Shown: piece after piece, positions 26,557 through 33,618 of the stretch
How positions within the stretch are numbered: the first letter of the stretch is position 1
Layout of the letters: each line of letters begins with the position of its first letter
Source: Gemmatimonadota bacterium
GTDB taxonomy: Bacteria > Gemmatimonadota > Gemmatimonadetes > Longimicrobiales > Gaopeijiaceae
DNA length: 50,822 bases
Assembly: GCA_022340865.1 (NCBI GenBank)
Contig: JAJDNC010000090.1
Span: 1-50,822, forward strand
Direction: 5' to 3'
The notes under the pieces: model-generated
Databases searched by the model: none
Told to the model about the DNA's origin: nothing
What the model saw: only the letters and a program-made list of their open reading frames with translations
Position numbers and translations under genes: made by a program

Positions 26557-27271
26557 CGGTGAGCCTCCGGTAGAGGGCCTTCGAGAGGGTACCCGCACCC
26601 GCCTCCGCTCTCAGCTCGTCTCGCCCCAGGTCGCCGAGCACGCGTCCGCCCCGAAGTAGGATCACGCGCTCCGCCACCTCCTCGACATCCTCGAGGATGT
26701 GGCTGGAGAAGAGCACCGTGCGACCTTCCTCCGCCGCCGTACACTCGCTGATGAGCCGGAGGATGTCGCCGCGCATCACGGGGTCGATTCCCGAGGTCGG
26801 CTCGTCCAGGAGGAGGATCGGAGGGCGAAAGCTCTCCGCGGCCACCAGGGAGAGCTTCACCTGCATCCCCTTGGAGAGGTTGGCGAGCTTCGTGTCGGCA
26901 GGGAGATCGAGGCGGGTACGCAGCTCGTCGGCGTACGCCGGGTCCCAGGTGGGGTAGAAGGACGCGAGCAGCTCCAGGTGCTCGGCGACCGTGATCCACC
27001 CGAACCCGAGGAGGCGCTCCGGAAGCACGCCGACCCGGGCCCTCACCCGAGGTCCGACGTCGCGCACCTCGCGACCCTCCACGGTTGCGCTGCCGGCGTA
27101 TCGCGGCACGAGGCCCGCCACCGCTCGAAGGGTCGTGCTCTTCCCGGCGCCGTTGGGGCCCACCAGAGCGACGCGTTCCCCTGCCGAGATCGTCAACGTC
27201 AGAGGGCCCAGGATGAAGTGCGGATACCGCACGCTCAGCTCTCTCAGCTCCACCGCTGCTCGTTCCGCCAT
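26549..27271 (-). CDS. ABC transporter ATP-binding protein (YtrB/BcrA-like)
   Basis: Predicted 240-residue ATPase with Walker A VGPNGAGKSTT, signature LSKGMQVKLSL (LSGGQ variant), Walker B PILLLDEPTSGIDPVMR and switch His in SSHILEDVEEVAERVILL. Signature LSKGM and the DEPTSGIDP block are usual in YtrB-, EcsA- and bacitracin-exporter-like ATPases of ABC-2 systems. The ATG shares one base with the stop of the Yip1-like gene (TGATG), and its own end overlaps the permease start. Such pairs commonly export peptides or give immunity to them, which suits the neighbouring processing peptidase. Confidence 0.88.
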   Translation of the reverse strand: MAERAAVELRELSVRYPHFILGPLTLTISAGERVALVGPNGAGKSTTLRAVAGLVPRYAGSATVEGREVRDVGPRVRARVGVLPERLLGFGWITVAEHLELLASFYPTWDPAYADELRTRLDLPADTKLANLSKGMQVKLSLVAAESFRPPILLLDEPTSGIDPVMRGDILRLISECTAAEEGRTVLFSSHILEDVEEVAERVILLRGGRVLGDLGRDELRAEAGAGTLSKALYRRLTDA

Positions 27272-27963
27272 CAGACCATCAGGGCGCGCACCACGCCCAG
27301 CCCCGTTCCCAAGGTCCAGGCGCCGAAGGCGGCGAGCGCTGCCCGCCACCAGCCTCGATGTGCGGCGCGCGCGAAGATCACCGTCAGGAACACGAACCAC
27401 GCGCAGTAGAAGGGTGTCACACCCCGGGCGACGGCACCCAGTGCCGAGGACGGGTCGGAAAACAGGACGTCCAGACCCGTCGGCAGGATCAGGTCCGCCG
27501 GTTGGCGCACAGCCCCCAGTCCACGCATCCAGAGGAGGGCGGTGATCCACGCGCCCTGAAGCCCCAGGATCACCTGTCCGTAGATGACCGCGCTGGCCAT
27601 CGTGCGATAGCGGACCTGCACCCCGGTGAGGACCATGACCGACCAGGCCACGCCTCCGAGGGCGACGCCCTTCAGCAGGGCGGCAAGGGGGGAGAGGGCG
27701 GCCATGGCCCACAGGCTCGTGACGGCGGCCAGGAGCATCTCGGGACGGGCGGCGTAGGCCGCACGTACCAGGGGCACCGTGCCGGCCACCGTGACCGCCA
27801 CGACGAACGCGGTCATCAAGGTCGGCGCGAGGATCGGCGCCCGGGTGCGGATGAGCTCGGGCGTCGGGAAGAGGAGTCCCACCCTCGGGAACGGGACGCG
27901 CATGGGCCGCGCGCCGTCCGTCTCGGCGTCGTCGGGGGGCGCACCGTGCATCGTCGATGTCAT
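27271..27963 (-). CDS. Polytopic membrane protein, Yip1-like
   Basis: Predicted 230 residues. A soluble N-terminus of about 40 residues is followed by about five transmembrane helices (near 45-68, 78-100, 120-145, 165-190, 198-225). The opening LLFPTPELIRTRAPILAPTL resembles the start of bacterial Yip1-domain proteins, but similarity is modest and the function unknown. It has one of the strongest ribosome sites in the window (AAGGAGGAGG before the ATG). It overlaps the thioredoxin gene upstream (ATGA) and the ATPase gene downstream, so it is probably a third subunit or accessory of that transporter. Confidence 0.65.
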   Translation of the reverse strand: MTSTMHGAPPDDAETDGARPMRVPFPRVGLLFPTPELIRTRAPILAPTLMTAFVVAVTVAGTVPLVRAAYAARPEMLLAAVTSLWAMAALSPLAALLKGVALGGVAWSVMVLTGVQVRYRTMASAVIYGQVILGLQGAWITALLWMRGLGAVRQPADLILPTGLDVLFSDPSSALGAVARGVTPFYCAWFVFLTVIFARAAHRGWWRAALAAFGAWTLGTGLGVVRALMV

Positions 27964-28484
27964 GGCCTCCTCCTTGGAGTTGGGCCGGTGAGCGCGGCCA
28001 GGTGTGCGAGCCGTTCCGGCGAGGACATCCCCACGTGCACCTCCACCACGGCACCGGAGGAGTCCAACACCACGGCCATGGGCACCGCCGCGACCCGCAG
28101 GCTGCGAGCCACAGCGCCGGTGCGGTCCGCCATCCAATGTCCGGGAAAGGCTTTCGTCAGGGCTCGGGCGTCCTGGACGTCGGTGCCCGGAGCCAAGACG
28201 ATCCACGGCGCAGGCCTGCCCGGGTCCGCGGCGAGGAGTTGGGACCAGGCACGCAACTCCGCCCTGCAGAACGCGCATCCCTCGCTGACGTAGAGCACGA
28301 CCGACGAACGTTCCGGCAACCGCATCGGCCGGCCGTCGGGCCCCACGCCCGCGAGGGAGCCCGGACGGAATGGGGTCGGGGGCCCGGACAGGATCGTCCG
28401 CTGATGTCGAAGGAGAACCGCCGTCCCCACTCCTCCGCCACCGAACATGAGCACGAGGGACAGCACCGCCATCCACCTGCGCAT
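27960..28484 (-). CDS. Membrane-anchored thioredoxin-like thiol-disulfide oxidoreductase (TlpA/ResA-like)
   Basis: Predicted 174 residues. An N-terminal helix (about 5-26) anchors a periplasmic thioredoxin fold. The redox motif is C70-AFC-C73 in YVSEGCAFCRAEL, and the cis-proline loop is VAAVPMAVVLD near residue 140. Family members make, break or isomerise disulfides outside the cytoplasm. It is the first gene after the two four-cysteine small proteins, separated only by a strong hairpin, and has an AAGGAG site 11 nt before its ATG. Dedicated oxidoreductases are known in disulfide bacteriocin clusters such as sublancin, so a role in folding the neighbouring peptides is plausible. Confidence 0.82.
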   Translation of the reverse strand: MRRWMAVLSLVLMFGGGGVGTAVLLRHQRTILSGPPTPFRPGSLAGVGPDGRPMRLPERSSVVLYVSEGCAFCRAELRAWSQLLAADPGRPAPWIVLAPGTDVQDARALTKAFPGHWMADRTGAVARSLRVAAVPMAVVLDSSGAVVEVHVGMSSPERLAHLAALTGPTPRRRP

Positions 28485-28509
28485 GGCGGGCCGCGCTCCT
28501 TCCCGGTAC

Positions 28510-28537
28510 GGCGGGGAGGGCCGAAGCCCTCCCCGCC
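28510..28537 (-). other. Perfect 12-bp hairpin with UUCG loop after the small-peptide genes
   Basis: GGCGGGGAGGGC (minus strand 28537-28526) pairs without mismatch with GCCCTCCCCGCC (28521-28510) around a TTCG loop. The closing base pair is C-G, which makes the exceptionally stable cUUCGg tetraloop. It begins 9 nt after the stop of the second small protein gene. No U-run follows, and the next gene's AAGGAG lies about 10 nt downstream. An mRNA 3'-end stabiliser or partial terminator that sets a high peptide:accessory ratio is more likely than a full terminator. Confidence 0.8.
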
Positions 28538-28546
28538 GCCGGATGG

Positions 28547-28819
28547 CTAGGTCGTCGCGACGATGTAGCATATCGCGATGCAGGTCGCGGCTGCTTCGGG
28601 GTTCTCGCTGATCATCACCAGGAGGGCCGCAGGCGTGGCACTGACCGCCAGCAGCGTGAGCGCCGCCACGCAGGAAATGCACAGCAGCTTCTCCGCCAAC
28701 CCCGCACCGACGAGAGCGGCGATGCCCATCGGTGCACCCGCCACGGGCATGATCCCGGACGCCGCAGCGAGCGCCACCCCCAGCAGGAGGACGGCGACCG
28801 GGATCGCACGGGCGCTCAT
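28547..28819 (-). CDS. Small hydrophobic four-cysteine protein A (candidate bacteriocin-like peptide)
   Basis: Predicted 90 residues. The first 29 residues look like a signal or leader helix ending in PVAGA-P, and a Gly-Ala pair at 28-29 could be a C39-type cleavage site. The rest forms two hydrophobic helices around a short polar turn (SENPE, 71-75). Cysteines are C47, C50, C80 and C84, a CxxC-x29-CxxxC pattern nearly the same as in the preceding gene. Paired helices could be stapled by two disulfides. The ATG overlaps the stop of protein B (ATGA), so it depends on coupled translation, its own ribosome site being weak. I do not recognise a named family. Confidence 0.72.
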   Translation of the reverse strand: MSARAIPVAVLLLGVALAAASGIMPVAGAPMGIAALVGAGLAEKLLCISCVAALTLLAVSATPAALLVMISENPEAAATCIAICYIVATT

Positions 28820-29100
28820 TTCAACCCCAATGCGACCGCGCACGCCCCGCCGCAGATCCCCACCCACTTCCACGAACCCATGGTGCTCAGGGCCGCCATC
28901 CACGTGTCCGTGAGCAACATGCCGATGCCGGCTCCGACGCAGGTGCCACAGATCAGCATCGCGGTCAGGCTGACGGGACCCGACCCCGAGAGGGTCGCCA
29001 GCACCCCGCCGCCCGTCACAGGAGCCGCGTTCGCGCTCATGACGACCATCGTCGTCAGCCCGAGCGCAAGGGCCCACCGCTTCGCTCGTGTGTGTCTCAT
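28816..29100 (-). CDS. Small hydrophobic four-cysteine protein B (candidate bacteriocin-like peptide)
   Basis: Predicted 94 residues. The N-terminus is strongly basic (five of residues 2-8 are Arg, His or Lys), followed by a hydrophobic stretch and an ANAA signal-peptidase-like site at 23-26, then GGG at 30-32 that could be a double-glycine C39 site. Cysteines C51, C54, C83 and C87 give CxxC-x28-CxxxC. The first helix carries G52xxxG56xxxG60, the helix-packing motif typical of two-peptide bacteriocins, and the second is Trp- and Gly-rich. The ribosome site GGGGAGGA 6 nt before the ATG is strong. The gene overlaps the C39 peptidase stop and the protein A start by 4 bp each. No named family recognised. 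Confidence 0.75.
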   Translation of the reverse strand: MRHTRAKRWALALGLTTMVVMSANAAPVTGGGVLATLSGSGPVSLTAMLICGTCVGAGIGMLLTDTWMAALSTMGSWKWVGICGGACAVALGLK

Positions 29101-29750
29101 GCTCTTCCTCCCCTTCTTCGCGAGACGTTGGATGGAGTCGCCTCCGCCTTCGCGCGAGGCGACCTGGGAACCAGCGCCTCTCCCTGCCAGTAGCGGCGGA
29201 GGCGCCCCACCGGAATCCGGTAGGGGCCCACCTCCGGGTCGAGGACGAGGACGGCACGTCCGGTGTCCGGGACGACGGTGACGAAATGACCTCGGTCCAC
29301 CCAGGCGATGACCGGTGAGGGCAGGCTTTCCATGGCGGCGGGGACGAGCCTGCGGAGATCGTTGGGCACGCCCAGGAGGCGTGCCGCCCGGGCGAGCCCG
29401 CCGAAGGTGGTGCCTCCTGCACCGGTTCCGGCGAGCAGCCCGATGGAGTCCACAGGCGGAGGGTCCCCGCCCAGCGTGACGAGAAGGGTGGCCAGCGCAG
29501 CTGGCCCGCAGTCGGAGAAGCCCGACTGGAGAACCGCGCCGGGGAACGAGATGAAGGCTCCGCCCCGGACTCGGATGACCGCACGATACGCCCACCGACT
29601 CGGCAGCCCGGGATCCCCGGAGGCTGCCCCCAGGACACCCAGGGCCGCGATGGCGGCCAACAGGATGCTCAGGGCCATAGCCCTCGGGGAGGGTCGGGCG
29701 GCCGCGGGGCGGCCACCTCGAGCCGGGTTGCTCAGCGGGAGAACGCGCAT
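29097..29750 (-). CDS. Stand-alone membrane-anchored C39 family peptidase
   Basis: Predicted 217 residues. A transmembrane anchor spans about 25-45, followed by a C39-type papain-fold domain. Catalytic residues are visible: oxyanion Q75 and nucleophile C81 in QSGFSDCGPAAL, H155 in RGHFVTVV and D171 in LDPEVG. C39 enzymes remove double-glycine leaders from bacteriocins, usually as the N-terminal domain of an ABC exporter. Here the peptidase is free, and its active site is predicted on the outer face of the membrane. Its stop overlaps the start of small protein B, so the likely substrates are proteins A and B. The ATG at 29750 lacks a good ribosome site; an in-frame ATG at 29678 is an alternative. 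Confidence 0.85.
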   Translation of the reverse strand: MRVLPLSNPARGGRPAAARPSPRAMALSILLAAIAALGVLGAASGDPGLPSRWAYRAVIRVRGGAFISFPGAVLQSGFSDCGPAALATLLVTLGGDPPPVDSIGLLAGTGAGGTTFGGLARAARLLGVPNDLRRLVPAAMESLPSPVIAWVDRGHFVTVVPDTGRAVLVLDPEVGPYRIPVGRLRRYWQGEALVPRSPRAKAEATPSNVSRRRGGRA

Positions 29751-29830
29751 ACGACGAGTGTGCTCGCCGGAGCGGGATCCGGGAATGCGCAGATGGGACT
29801 TCCTTCGGAGCCGGGGCCGGCGCGGCCTCT

Positions 29831-32389
29831 TCAGCGTGCCAGGGCGCCTCGCAGGCTGCCGGAGACCAGAGCGGCGACGTTGCCCAGGACCCGGGGAAGC
29901 GCGAGGCCGCCGGGCGAGGCGAGGTACCGGGGCTCCCACCGTGGATCGAACTTGGCCTTGTAGGCCCGCAGGCCCTGGAAGTTGTAGAAGTGCTCTCCGT
30001 ACCTGAACAGCGCGGCGCCCAACCTCGCCCACAGGGGCGCCAGGGGTCCGCCTTCCAGGCCGGACAGGGGGGCCGTGCCCAGGCTGAAGCGCCCGTACCC
30101 GTGCTCCTGCCCCCACAGGATCATCTTCGTGAAGAGGTACTCCATGGAGTCGGCGGGCGCCTTGTCGGGATGGTAGCGCATGAGGTCGACGCTGAGCTCC
30201 TCGCCTTCCGCGCTCAACCACACGTTGGCGAAAGCGACGATCTCTCCCTCCACCCGGATCACCGCCACCGGGAAACGCTCCACGTAGCGCTCCGTGAAGA
30301 AGCCCAGGGAGAAGCCCTTCTCGTGCGTGTTCTTTCCCGCCAGCCACGAGTCGGAGACCTCGCGGAGTCGCCCGATGGCTTCCCGGGTGCCGGCGGCCGG
30401 GAGCACCTCGAACACGCCCCCGCTCCGCTCCACGCGGCGCAACGTCTGCCGCAGCCCGGAGCGCCGGCGTCCCTCCAGGCTGAACGTCTCCGTGTCCACC
30501 ACGGCCTCCTCCCCCAGCTTCACGAGCGTGAGGCCCGCGTCCACGTACAGGGGGAGGAACTCCGGGCGTACCTGGTAGAAGACCGGCCACCCTCCGTGAC
30601 GCATGGCCCGCGTGCGCAGCTCCCAGACCAGCTCGGGGAAGTCCTCCGGGTCACCGACGGGGTCGCCCATGGCCACCCAGCTCCGGGCCTCCACCCCGAA
30701 CATGAGGAAGGATCGCCCGCTCTCCGAGAGCACGAAGCTCTTGTCTCCGAGAAACGCGAGGTGCGCGTAGCTGCGCGGGCTCCGGTCCACGATCTCCGCC
30801 ACCGCCTCCGGAGGCTCCGCCGGCGCCACGGCCTCCTCGGGCTCCGGCGGGCGGATGAGCCGCGCGATGGCGAACACCAGCAGCACGCCAGCGGCCCCCA
30901 CCGACCCCCGCAGGAAGCGGGGAGCGTCACCGTGCAGGGCGAAGCGCCACCAGAGGTCCCCGGAGTAGGCCACGTCCCTGTATGCGAAGAACCCGAGCCA
31001 CGCCGTGGCCAGGAGCACGGCCACGACCCCGAAGACCCACTCCTGGGAGACCGGCTCCGCCAGCAGGGCCGAGCGCCGGAAGAACTCCTTGCGGGTGGGC
31101 GCCAGCGCCAACAGCGCCAGCAGGAGCACGAGCGCGGTCAGCAGGCCGCCGGTGCGCATGGCCGACAGCACGGCGCCGACGCCGAGGAGCGCGAGGGTGG
31201 CGTGGAAGGCTCCGTCGAGGCGGCGGGCCAGCCCCCACGCGAGGATGAGCAGGGACGCCCCCACCAGGCTGCTCAGGAAGTGCGACGCCTCCAGGAGCGC
31301 CAGCGGAGGGGTGGAGCCCAGCCACGCCATACGTCCCCTGGACGGGATGGCGCCCGTGGCCAGCAGGAGGCCGCCCGCGACGAAGACCAACCCCGAGAGC
31401 ACGAGGGGGGTGGCGCTGGACGCCCCCGAGCCCACCGCAGAGAGCGCTCGGTGCACCGCCTGCCTGCGCTGCCGGAACTCGTACACCCCGAGGGACACCG
31501 CGGCGAGCGCCAGAGGCATCAGATAGTAGACGGCACGGTAGGCCACCAGAGAGGCGATGAGAGCGCCGCGTGCGGGGTGCTGGGGGAGAGATGCGAGGAG
31601 AACGACCTCGAAGACGCCGAGTCCGCCGGGCACGTGGCTCGCGAGCCCGATGATCTGTGCCAGCAGGAACGTCCCCAGGAAGCTGGCGAAGCCTATGTCG
31701 AGTCTGGAGGGCAGGAGCATGTACAGGACCGCCGCCGCGAATATCCAGTCCGCCGAGGCCACGAGGATCTGTCGCACCCCGGTGCCGAAGGACGGAATCC
31801 CCAGCGTCCAACGCCCTATGCGAATGCCCGTCCGCCCGACCTTGCACCACACCAGATAGGCCACGGCCAGCGCCGTGAAGATCGCCCCCAGAGGTCGGGC
31901 GGTAGCGCCGAGGCCGTGAACGAACGATGGCAGCGTGGGCGCCTCGACGAGGAAGGCGACGCCTCCCAGGGCCAGCAGCCCGATCCAGAACGTGCTGGAG
32001 TAGAACGCGACGATCCGGGCGATGTCCGGTGCCTCGACACCCCAGGAGGAGTAGAGTCTGTAGCGCGGGGAGATTCCCGTGACCAACGGAAACCCCAGTG
32101 CCTGGCTGAACGCGTAGCCCAGGAACGACGCGAAGGCCACACGCCGATAAGGCACCTGCACGCGGGCGTGTCGGACTGCCAGCCAGTCGTAGCCGGTGAG
32201 GGCGACGTAGCTGAGCAGCGTGAACCCCGCCCCCTCCAGGATCCGCGACATTGGCAGTGTTCTTGTCGCGTGCCATATCTGGAGAAAGGTGTATCCGCGG
32301 AGCTCCCGGTGGAGCAGGAAGAGCGCCACCGCGAGAACGACGGCAGCCACCAGCGGCGTGCCCACGCGGCGGAGTGAGGCGCGGCTCAT
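29831..32389 (-). CDS. mprF: Phosphatidylglycerol lysyltransferase / flippase MprF
   Basis: Predicted 852 residues, the length of full bifunctional MprF. Residues 1 to about 500 hold some 13-14 transmembrane helices of the lysyl-phosphatidylglycerol flippase (N-terminal YbhN-like part with a HVPGGLGVFE motif). After a polar linker, residues about 540-840 form the cytoplasmic DUF2156 synthase with a GNAT-like double domain, including FLMFGVEARSWVAMGDPVG and SLGTAPLSGLE. It transfers lysine (or alanine) from tRNA to phosphatidylglycerol and lowers the surface negative charge, protecting against cationic antimicrobial peptides. The ATG overlaps the MFS gene stop (ATGA). The C39 peptidase gene starts 80 nt after its end. 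Confidence 0.92.
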   Translation of the reverse strand: MSRASLRRVGTPLVAAVVLAVALFLLHRELRGYTFLQIWHATRTLPMSRILEGAGFTLLSYVALTGYDWLAVRHARVQVPYRRVAFASFLGYAFSQALGFPLVTGISPRYRLYSSWGVEAPDIARIVAFYSSTFWIGLLALGGVAFLVEAPTLPSFVHGLGATARPLGAIFTALAVAYLVWCKVGRTGIRIGRWTLGIPSFGTGVRQILVASADWIFAAAVLYMLLPSRLDIGFASFLGTFLLAQIIGLASHVPGGLGVFEVVLLASLPQHPARGALIASLVAYRAVYYLMPLALAAVSLGVYEFRQRRQAVHRALSAVGSGASSATPLVLSGLVFVAGGLLLATGAIPSRGRMAWLGSTPPLALLEASHFLSSLVGASLLILAWGLARRLDGAFHATLALLGVGAVLSAMRTGGLLTALVLLLALLALAPTRKEFFRRSALLAEPVSQEWVFGVVAVLLATAWLGFFAYRDVAYSGDLWWRFALHGDAPRFLRGSVGAAGVLLVFAIARLIRPPEPEEAVAPAEPPEAVAEIVDRSPRSYAHLAFLGDKSFVLSESGRSFLMFGVEARSWVAMGDPVGDPEDFPELVWELRTRAMRHGGWPVFYQVRPEFLPLYVDAGLTLVKLGEEAVVDTETFSLEGRRRSGLRQTLRRVERSGGVFEVLPAAGTREAIGRLREVSDSWLAGKNTHEKGFSLGFFTERYVERFPVAVIRVEGEIVAFANVWLSAEGEELSVDLMRYHPDKAPADSMEYLFTKMILWGQEHGYGRFSLGTAPLSGLEGGPLAPLWARLGAALFRYGEHFYNFQGLRAYKAKFDPRWEPRYLASPGGLALPRVLGNVAALVSGSLRGALAR

Positions 32390-33618
32390 CCTTGAATGTG
32401 TCGAGAACCTCGCGGATGCTGAAGCCTGCGGATGCTCGCGATGCCCGCGGCGGGCCCAAGCGCGAGGAGCGGGAAGGCCCAGGGCCATCCGAAAGCGTCC
32501 ACGAGATGGGGGATCCCCTGGATCGTGACCATGGTCAGGAGGAACCCCATGGAGGTCTGCAGAGTGAGCGCGGTGCCCACGCCGTCGGTGGGAGCCACCT
32601 CGGTGACCAACGCGCTGAACTGCGCCGAATCCGCCACCACGAAGAAACCCCACACCCAGGTGGCTACGGCCAGCACCCAGAAGGGTGCGTGGAAGAGGAG
32701 GCCCACGCCCAGGGAGCACACACCGCTGGCCGTCATCGCGCCCTTCACCACCCGGTGCCGGCCGATGCGGTCCGCGGCCACCCCACCCCACACGCAGCCC
32801 ACGCCCCCTGCCGCGATGGCACCGAACGCCACCGCCTCCACCACCCCCGCCGAGGGCCCCCGCCCCGCTGCCGACGCCAGCAGGAAAGCCGGCACCCACG
32901 TCCACATGGCGTACAGCTCCCACATGTGGCCGAGATATCCCCCGGTGGCGAGCATGGTCTCCCGATGCCGGAGGATGCGCGTGACGAGCCCCCAGGAAAA
33001 GGGGCGCCGGCCGAAGGGGTAGGGGCCGTCACGGTATGCGGCCAGGACGAGGAACCCCGCCGTCGCCCCGGCCAGCGACGCGCCGCCCACCACCGGCGCG
33101 ATGCCCGGGCCACCAATGGCCTTGAGCAGATAGGGCGTGGCCTTCCCCACCGTGAGCGCCCCCACCACCGTGCCGATGGCCAGGCCCCGGGCGCTGCGGA
33201 ACCAGGTGGCGATCATCTTCATGCCGGGGGGATAGACGCCCGCCAGGAAGAAGCCGGTGAAGAAGCGTCCCACCAGCGCGAGGCCGTACCCCGGCACGAC
33301 GATGAGGGCCGCATTGGCCAGGGCGGCCAGCACCGCGCACGCGGGGAAGTAGAACCTGGACGGCACGATGTCGGCGAGGTTGAGGAGGGCGGCGGTGGCC
33401 GTTCCAGTCACGAAGCCCAGCTGCACCACCGTGGTGAGCCATCCCACCTCGTCCGACGTAAGGGCCCAGCGTACGCGGAGCTCCGGCGCCACCGCGCTGG
33501 CGGTGAACCAGGCGGACATGCCGAAGAGGAGGCCCAGGGACACCAGGGCGAGGATCCACCAGCGACGGGGGTCCTGGTCGAAGGGCTCCGCGCCGGCCCG
33601 TGACGGGGGGCGCACCAC
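32386..33618 (-). CDS. MFS transporter
   Basis: Predicted 410 residues with twelve transmembrane helices. The GRFFTGFFLAGVYPPGMKMIATWF segment marks TM4, and the half-motif A DRIGRHRVVKGAM lies between TM8 and TM9. Substrate not predictable; the nearest style is CynX/NarK-like carriers. The GTG at 33618 shares one base with the proline dehydrogenase stop (TAGTG), with a second GTG three bases on. The stop overlaps the mprF start by 4 bp. Placement after proline dehydrogenase could mean amino-acid transport, or it could simply be operon company for MprF. Confidence 0.85.
   Translation of the reverse strand: MVRPPSRAGAEPFDQDPRRWWILALVSLGLLFGMSAWFTASAVAPELRVRWALTSDEVGWLTTVVQLGFVTGTATAALLNLADIVPSRFYFPACAVLAALANAALIVVPGYGLALVGRFFTGFFLAGVYPPGMKMIATWFRSARGLAIGTVVGALTVGKATPYLLKAIGGPGIAPVVGGASLAGATAGFLVLAAYRDGPYPFGRRPFSWGLVTRILRHRETMLATGGYLGHMWELYAMWTWVPAFLLASAAGRGPSAGVVEAVAFGAIAAGGVGCVWGGVAADRIGRHRVVKGAMTASGVCSLGVGLLFHAPFWVLAVATWVWGFFVVADSAQFSALVTEVAPTDGVGTALTLQTSMGFLLTMVTIQGIPHLVDAFGWPWAFPLLALGPAAGIASIRRLQHPRGSRHIQG

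Noticed and set aside
28510..28537. Hairpin after small protein A as a standard Rho-independent terminator
   Set aside because: No U-tract follows, and the downstream genes have no obvious promoter of their own.
28547..29100. Small proteins as lanthipeptide or sactipeptide precursors
   Set aside because: No LanM/LanB, radical SAM or YcaO gene lies in the window; the cysteines pair better as disulfides.
28547..29100. Small proteins as VirB2/TrbC-like pilins
   Set aside because: Size and two helices fit, but no conjugation ATPase or VirB gene is nearby, and the conserved cysteines and C39 neighbour are not explained. Kept only as an alternative.
29990..32377. 795-codon plus-strand open frame opposite mprF
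   Set aside because: Shadow of mprF with charged low-complexity sequence and no domain.
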